From the NCBI GenBank assembly GCA_030015575.1, contig JASDDO010000001.1, positions 138,651,988-138,715,987 of the forward strand: 64,000 nt of DNA, in the 5' to 3' direction. How positions within the stretch are numbered: the first letter of the stretch is position 1; the number at the start of each line of letters is the position of its first letter. The translations under genes were made by a program, and so were the position numbers. The notes beneath the pieces are model-generated. The model searched no databases and was not told the origin of the DNA. It saw nothing but the letters and a program-made list of their open reading frames with translations. This document shows, one piece after another, positions 57,257-64,000 of the stretch. Source of the stretch: Agapanthus africanus (Eukaryota; Streptophyta; Magnoliopsida; Asparagales; Amaryllidaceae).

Positions 57257-60063
57257 TGTCACAACCCAAAGTTTGGATGTGACCGGCACTTAGATTGTGT
57301 AATATCTAAAGATATCTACACAACCCGAGTAAGCCAAAAACCAAGATCAAAACCCTTTTTGCGGAACATTAGGAAAATTTAGTTTTTAAGTAAAAATCAC
57401 AGTTTTAAGTATTTAAGATTCTAACCGTAACTTCCTATTGAAATAATAATAAAAGCAAGTATAAAGTATTTAATTTAGTTACATCCCTGATTGGGAGCAA
57501 CAATGTCAACAGCGGAAATAATTATACAACTTTATATGACACCAATAAGAATCTCAGACATAAGTAAAAAAATATCATTTAATACAACTAAACGATCTCA
57601 TCTGCCAAATAATATACATACAACCACCTCTCGTTCTAAGTCATAATAGAGGGTCTGATGGAGATATTCTAAATTCAATATACAATACCAAAAGAGAAGG
57701 TTACTAAATAGGTAACCCACTTAGCAAAAGAGGCGATAAAAGCCGATAAGTGGATCTGCACTGCGGCTAACCGTCCACTCTACCCCTGTAAGGAACTATG
57801 GCACAACGGGGGTGAGTTGCCAACTTAGTGAATATAACTAACATATAACGGCTGATAATGTAAATATGACGAACTAGAACTAATTTCAACAATAGTGAAT
57901 GCGATGCATGATAACAGGTGGAGGAATGAATATGTAATACTCCATATGTGAATCAAAACCGAAATCTCATCAATTTTTTTCCAAATCATGTTCATTTTTC
58001 CGTGCCTAACATCAACACAAATCTTCGGTGTTTCATTAGAAATCATTCCTCGAACGATCTTGTAATCAATAACACCGGTCGGTATCATCTAGATATCCGC
58101 CGTGTTCATAACTGTCTCCGGAATCGAGTATCCTCGTTAGGCTCCCCGCCTAAAGTGCGGCTTTCCTGCCCCTGGGTCTCGACCGGGTCCACCATGTATC
58201 CAACAGTATGTCCACCGACTCAGTCTGGATAAAATTATAAATCCGTAACCGTATGACCCTCAACTCGGTCCGGAATAAAACCAAATCATAAAAACGACAT
58301 CTCATGGTGGACGTGACACATAATCATGAAAATCACTGATTTTTCGTAATAGTATATGAAAACTTAAAATCATAAATCCTCAATAATACAAATGCCTCTT
58401 ATATCAACTACTAATACTTGAATACGAAATATGATGTCATATATGCTAATTACTACGACTATTGATATTTAAGGTATGATGAGAATCATTTTTAACAGAA
58501 TAATTTCTAAGTGTGCAGTGACATGTTAATATCGACGAGGTATAGTGTAACATGCAGATATGTGCATGTGCGGCATAACTCGTCGATAATGGTGCAGTGT
58601 TCTAACAAGTATTAATCCTGGAGGTATATATAGATTTAAGAATGCATATGATAAATTTAAACTACAAAAGCAAAACTTGTATTTAAATCTAACTACGGGC
58701 GTATCACGCCATCTTTACAAAATCCTCCGGTAGATGTTTAGTCTACTCACCGGAATACGTCGTAAACTACTCAGAAATCGCCAATCTTTTTTTTCTTTTC
58801 CTTGCGGCCTCCGAAGTTCCCGTATTGGAATCTAACATCGAAATTTATTTGTATAACGAAACGGCTAACTCCGATACGGTGAATATGAAAATACAAGTTC
58901 TTACGTACTAATTATATTACATACGACTATTTTAAACTATCAAACCCTTATAATAATTAGATTTTAACCCCTCGCTGTTTGCAACAGAAACTTAAACGCG
59001 TTACGAATTTACCGTGTCGTATTTTAGAATTTTGATCCCTTTTCCAATATTAGTTCCCAGATTTTATATACAATTAAATTAACTATTTTATACAATACCA
59101 AAATATCCCAACACCTATATAAAGACCTACCTAAAAACCCAAAACACCACACTCCTTTAAAAATCCGGCGACACCGAAATTCACCTATATCTCACCGGCC
59201 AAAATCCGAGCCCCTTGGTTCGTACTCCTAGGGTTTGTTCTAGGTCCAACATACAATATTTAGGCATTGTTTGGTTAACTTGATTTTTCTCCGAATAATA
59301 GCAGATTACTACAGAGTTAAGTTTTACCAAAAATACGATATTCGATTTCTAAATTTTACCATTACAGAACTACAATTTACTGAGTTAAGAATTTTACCTA
59401 CTGAGAATGGTTGAAAAGCTTCCTCTAAGACCCAACTCCTTAGCTCCTACCTTGAAGGTGAAAATCCTTAGCCTAGTTCTTCTTCTTCACTTCTCTCTTC
59501 TTTTACTTCTTTTTGTGAGTTCTAAGTGTTTTCTTTCTCCTGGGTTTTGAAATTTCAGAAGTTTAATTTTATTAAATGATCTGAACACTTAATATATATG
59601 GTAAAGGGAAGAGTGAGGTGTAGGAAGAAGTGTCACCAACAAGGGTGTGCCACTCTCATGCAAAGAGGAGGTGTTGTGTATGTATTGTGCATGCAAGTAG
59701 GATGTGTCCTTGTATTATCTCTTCAAATTGTTTTAACTTGTGATAAAAATTCTGAGCTAAAACATTATCTACCCCTGTTCCACTTACACCCTCACAATTT
59801 CAAGTTTGCACATTTTCCTAAATTTCTTACAAAAAGACCCTTCACTACATATGTTATTATATAAACACCATTATATTAAAATGAAGCTAAATTTATCACT
59901 AAAACCCTTGTAATTGATTAATGTTACATACTAAAATTTCAATTTAATTTGTTTCACATACTACTTATGAAAATATCCTATTTTGTTTTAATAACTTTTT
60001 AAATTGGCATTTTATTATTTAATTCATTAATTTTATTTATTTCTAAATTTTCAAAATGTTACA
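57257..60063 (-). repeat. Tkl-D 3' LTR (2.8 kb)
   Basis: It starts TGTAACATTTTGAAAATTTA at 60063 (minus strand) and ends GGGTTGTGACA at 57257. It keeps the conserved 22-bp block at 57800-57821. Open frames in it (such as 59598-59864) lack domains. Confidence 0.85.
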
Positions 60064-60080
60064 ATATTCCCCCTTAAGAA
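60064..60080 (-). other. Tkl-D polypurine tract
   Basis: The minus strand reads TTCTTAAGGGGGAATAT next to the LTR start, as in Tkl-A. Confidence 0.85.
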
Positions 60081-60103
60081 AATTCGGTCCCCGAATTTAA
60101 AAC

Positions 60104-61539
60104 TTAACTAGACGCACCTTCAAAAATATGTGAAAATTTCTTTCGCATCACATTCTCGGTCTCCCAAGTAATCTTCTCGCGATTCGTTCCCCGCCAATGA
60201 ACCTTTACAGATGGAAGTACCCTTGGTCTCAGTTTCTTTGCCTGCCGGTCAAGAATAGCTACTGGCGGCACTGTGTAGGATAAATCCGGCTCAAGCCGTA
60301 AGGTCTGATGCTGGATCGCGTGAGAAGGATCGTGAAGATACTTGCGAAGAATAAACACATAAAACACCGGATGCACATCGGGAAGACTCGATGGAAGTGC
60401 TAAACGATAAGCTACAACACCCACTCTCTCCAGAATCTTATAAGGTCCGACATATCTGGGGCTGAGCTTCCCTTTCTTCCCGAAATGTATTACCCCTTTC
60501 ATCAGAGATACATGAAGGAACACATGATCTCCCACCTGAAACTCGAGTCTACGACGTCGTCAATCTGTATACGATTTCTGTCTGCACTGGGCCGCTCTCA
60601 CTCTATCCCGTATCAATTGAATCTTTTCCGTAGTCTCCTGTACTATCTGCGGTCCCAAAATGCTACTCTCGCTCAGTTCAGTCCAGCAAACGGGTGATCG
60701 ACATTTCCCCCCATACAAGGCTTCAAAGGTGCCATCTTGATCGTCTCTTGAAAACTATTGTTGTACAAGAATTCTATCAAAGGTAAGTGACGATCCCAAC
60801 TACCACCGAAATCAAGGCTGCAAACTCGAAGCATATCCTCTAGAACCTGAGTGGTCCGCTCTGACTGACCATCTGTCTGTGGGTGAAAAGCTGTACTAAA
60901 ACTCAATCGTGTACCAAGAGCTTCTTATTGTTTCTGCCATAGTCTGCTGCTAAACTGGGTACCCCAATCTAATACTATGCACGTCGGAACTCCATGCAAT
61001 CGTACAATCTCGTCGATATAAATCTGAGCATACTGCGCAACCCATACGTCGTATTCACCGGTAGAAAGTGAGCTACCTTTGTCAATCTATCTACAATCAC
61101 CCAGATGGAATCATACCCTCTGCTAGTCCTGGGTAGACCCACAACGAAATCCATGAAAATCTGTTCCCATTTCCACTCCGGAATAGGCAAGGACTGCAAC
61201 TCTCCTGCCAGCCTCTGGTGCTTGGCCTTGACTTGCTAACAAGTCAAGTATCTTGAAACAAACTCCGCAACATCCCTCTTCATTCCTTCCCACCAATAAA
61301 CATCCTTCAATCCATGATACATCTTGGTGGAACCAGGATGAATACTGTATGCTGATCGCTGGGCCTCCTCTAAGATCTCACGTCTCAGTCCATTCGAATC
61401 TGGCACACAAAGACGAGGCCCAAAACGTAATACTCCATGGTCATCTATCACGAACTCCGACTCTCTGCCCAGCCTAACTTGATCCATAATCTCCGATATA
61501 CGAGCATCTGCGGGTTGTGTCTCTCGAATACGATCCAAG
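60104..61539 (-). pseudogene. Tkl-D integrase with C-terminal chromodomain
   Basis: It would insert element DNA; the chromodomain would guide it to marked chromatin. From 61539 down: linker LDRIRETQPADARISEI, zinc domain (HPGSTKMYHGLKDVYWWEGMKRDV, then SRYLTC with the first Cys replaced by Tyr), a TAG stop near 61240, first catalytic Asp in FMDFVVGLP, second in IVLDWGTQF (near 60970), Glu in FHPQTDGQSERTTQ. The last open frame (60535-60104) has GKLSPRYVGPYKI and ends in a chromodomain-like VKVHWRGTNREKITWE...MRKKF. Frameshifts lie near 61050 and 60720. The N-terminal pol lies beyond Copia-3, outside the window. Confidence 0.85.
61535..61539. repeat. Copia-3 target site, left copy (CCAAG, predicted)
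   Basis: CCAAG directly precedes the Copia-3 LTR end at 61540. The second copy would follow the far LTR outside the window. Confidence 0.4.
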
Positions 61540-63677
61540 TGTAAGTGCACGGCGGCACCCCGGCCGTCTATCCGATGCCAAAATGCGGAAGCGATGGTTA
61601 ACTTTAACTTTTGAACCGGCACCACCGCGCACAAAATTCCCGGATCGGGCTATTAAACTAATTCTAGCTAACTAAAGAACGGGTAGAGAGATATACCGAG
61701 CGATCCGTGTCCTTCGGTCTTCTCGTCGTCGCCCCGATCTCCCCGCGGAATCTCCGGTCTTCACCTCCTTGCCGGAAGGGCACCACATCGCTGGCTTCTT
61801 TTACGGGCTCCCACTTCTTGACCGAGGCAACTCGGGCATGAAGTTGGCGAGCCGACGTGCCCAAGGGTGCTGTAGGTTAACTGTAGAACTCTATGTCTCT
61901 TTTTGGGGTTTTAGGAAGTTGCCTTTGGTGGAGGAATGATATGATAACATTTTTGGAGATGAAGTTGGGGATTTTTGCAAGCATAAGAGAACAAAACATC
62001 CCCACCAAAAATTTTGGGCAGCCCCCTCCCTTTATGGCCGGCCAAAACATGGTGAAGGGAATGAGAATGAGAGAGAGGTCTATAGATGAGGGAGCCACAA
62101 GAATAATGCAAGAGAGAGAAAAGGCCATCATGAAAAAGAAATGATCACCCACTAAAACCCACACTTCATCAACCAATCATCTCATCACAAAGTCAAGCAA
62201 TCATGAAGAAGTCAAGGAGTCAAGGGATGGTGCAATCATCATGACACAACAAAATGCAAAAGTCCACCTCCCACAATGCTTATTTGCACAATTGCAAATA
62301 AGCCTTCCTCCACCATTTTTCGGCCAATGAAAGATACAAAGAAATATGGCCGAAACGGAAAGCAAACTGGCAACTCCCAAAAACTGATTCAGTAATAAAT
62401 TACAGGAAAACCCCGCTACTGTATATACATACCCGTATTTGTATTCCGACCGAATACAAATGCAATGAGACAAAATCTACACTGTACAATGCTAGGATCC
62501 GGCTTAAACCAAAGCCCGTTAGTATAATCCGTCCGATCATGATCCGTGCAATACCGCACGTATCTGATCGATCCCTGCCATATCTCCATACGGCCTGTAC
62601 AGCGTTTCGCCCGAAACTTGAGAAACTGGTCTGTGGGGGACTCTAAAGACTCGTCAATACTATGGCTGTGGATTTAACCACTAGCACGTCAGAGGTATTA
62701 GCCATACGTGACGGGCTACCAGCTATCGACCAAAAGGGACATCTGTGAGCGAACTCATCCTGACACCATACTGAGCCTGTCAGTGACAATATCCGTACAG
62801 TCCGGTCCGTTCGTCTATGAGTATCGCATGGCGGGCCTAGGGGGTTGGTAAAAGTCAGACCCCCAAAAGCGGTACAAGTCGTGTCGGAGTGTAGCCCAGA
62901 ACACCCTGAGATACTACTGGAATACCTACCAGTAAATCTCCTGCCTCGGCCGAGGGCTTTGTGTAATGGCTCTCCTAGACATAGTGCGACCTCACCCCCA
63001 ATACCGGGAGAGACGAACCCCTGAAGATCCGCTCACTGCTTCCATATGGCTCGGGACTGTACCCAACTAAAACTTGTTTGCACGTCTCCTTTGAGCGTGG
63101 TAGGGTAGTAATCAAAGTACAGTGGGAACTCACACGAGACAAATGACGATCCTCAGGTCGATGATCTAACCTGTACACATGTCACCCGGGAACTGCTATC
63201 TGACGTCAGGTATAAGACCAACTAGCATGTTCCCGGCGAGTCCTGTCCGGTGTACTCATAACCCAATGAGCACCTGTATACATCTTAGGTGAACCAACTG
63301 ACACCAGTGGCTTGTGAGACCGGCCACCGCCCCTCGTCGTGGTCTCGACTGTATACACTAGTCTACTCTGGAGTATCGATGCCCTGTCTCGAAACTCCCA
63401 CGACTAGGGACCTTTTAAGGATGTGCTTATAGACTACCAGCTCCCACGTATATGATCACCCTCATACTGCTGGCAGTCAAGCAAGAATCCTAGGGGCTCT
63501 ATCAACGTGCAATAGCGACCTGTCAGGTCACCTAAAGCAGTACACGATGATAAAGATAAACCAGATAGCATACTATCATCTTGAGTAAGACTGTCCTACC
63601 GGGATAGGTCCTCCCTCAATTATTGCAATCACGTGCCTGTGATCCAATAATTGACTCTGAGGGCATTATCTCCAACA
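61540..63677 (-). repeat. Copia-3 3' LTR
   Basis: It starts TGTTGGAGATAATGCCCTC at 63677 (minus strand) and ends CTTACA at 61540. The end region (GCACCCCGGCC, GCGGAAGCG, CCGTGTCCTTCG) parallels the Copia-1 LTR end at 45150-45315, and the body parallels 38150-39197, but it is a distinct family. GTTTCGCCCGAAAC (near 62603) is one of several hairpins. Length is 2138 bp. Confidence 0.85.
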
Positions 63678-63700
63678 ATCTCCCACTTGCACTCAAGGCT
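63678..63700 (-). other. Copia-3 polypurine tract
   Basis: The minus strand reads GAGTGCAAGTGGGAGATTG, running up to the LTR start, as in Copia-1 and Copia-2. Confidence 0.8.
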
Positions 63701-64000
63701 AATTATTGCGATGTTGCATACTCACAGCCCGTGTGATACCGAACACCCAACTCCTCTACTAGTCAGTCTTACAAATCCCGTTTGCGAAACTATTGCGTTC
63801 GAGGAATAGCCTCAGTGAGTGGATCCGCTTTGATGTTTCTTTCTATGTCTCTCTATATCTCAAGTTCGCGGAGAAAACTATCTCCCGAAATGAGCAATAC
63901 CTGTCTTAGAGTATGTCTGGATGTCTGATGGGACCTAGCTCATAAATGAACTCCAAATCCAAACTTCTTAGACTGTATCATCAATTGAACTTAATCAGTA
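63701..64000 (-). pseudogene. Copia-3 pol, 3' end (cut by window edge)
   Basis: It aligns in DNA with the Copia-1 RNase H end (39220-39420) around ATGTCTGGATG...TGATGGGACCTAG and GTGAGTGGATCCGC. The stretch is too short and too diverged to judge the reading frame. The rest of the element lies to the right of the window. Confidence 0.65.

Larger units (their letters stand above)
57257..61539 (-). mobile_element. Tkl-D, chromodomain (Tekay/Del-like) Gypsy element, 3' part
   Basis: On the minus strand: 3' LTR 57257-60063, polypurine tract, and the end of pol up to 61539, where Copia-3 interrupts it. GGTAG at 57252-57256 is the likely target duplication. The insertion point is clear because Tkl-B continues uninterrupted at the matching position (GGTAGACAACG near 34668). 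It is the only Tkl-type element here with recognisable pol. Confidence 0.85.

Overview
This window is plant nuclear DNA made almost entirely of LTR retrotransposons nested in one another. The lineages point to a flowering plant with a repeat-rich genome: Ty3/Gypsy Athila, Tat and chromodomain (Tekay/Del-like) elements, and Angela/BARE-like Ty1/Copia elements, with plant-type primer sites (initiator Met tRNA for Copia and Tekay-like, a TGGCGCC-type Asp tRNA site for Athila). I see no host gene, tRNA, rRNA or CRISPR. Every reading frame of note is a decayed gag/pol/3'-ORF fragment with stops, frameshifts or insertions. The species cannot be named from the sequence.

Left half (1-28135). A Copia LTR runs off the left edge (1-1115) and abuts a plus-strand Tat polyprotein remnant. 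The Tat pol is split by a 25.4-kb Athila element (1902-27292; equal 1744-bp LTRs; 5-bp target duplication ATTGA) and resumes in frame at 27298, ending at 28135. The Athila gag is in turn split by element Tkl-A (6188-18216): two 4.5-kb LTRs around a 3.0-kb internal region with no usable gag or pol, the layout of a LARD (large non-autonomous retrotransposon derivative). Removing it restores the Athila gag frame.

Middle (28136-37416). Tkl-B, a minus-strand relative of Tkl-A with one 4.2-kb LTR and about 2.6 kb of internal sequence, was inserted into the Tat RNase H region and has lost its far end. From 35172 to 37416 lies the most unusual stretch: about 2.2 kb built as a chain of short, mostly perfect inverted repeats in successive blocks. 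It includes a 49-bp tandem repeat, five pairs of CACGTG-type boxes spaced one helical turn apart, and a 66-74-bp tandem unit carrying three hairpins whose arm-end bases change in complementary pairs. I cannot assign it to a known element; it abuts a truncated Copia LTR.

Right half (37417-64000). Copia-1 (minus) has a nearly full gag-pol (39212-43043) with two in-frame stops, one small deletion and all recognisable integrase and RT catalytic residues. Its upstream LTR is interrupted by Copia-2 (45344-55825), laid out LTR-internal-LTR-internal fragment, with nearly identical LTRs but badly decayed coding sequence. Beyond are an internal fragment of a third Tkl copy (55948-57256), a chromodomain-type Gypsy element inserted in it (Tkl-D, LTR 57257-60063, integrase/chromodomain 60104-61539), and Copia-3 inserted into that integrase (LTR 61540-63677), continuing off the right edge.

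No gene set here forms a working pathway. The biology is insertion, decay and recombination, plus recurrent non-coding structures: a GGCCGCAATTTGCGGCC palindrome upstream of promoters in two unrelated lineages, hairpin arrays, and leader repeats that may matter for transcription, packaging or silencing.
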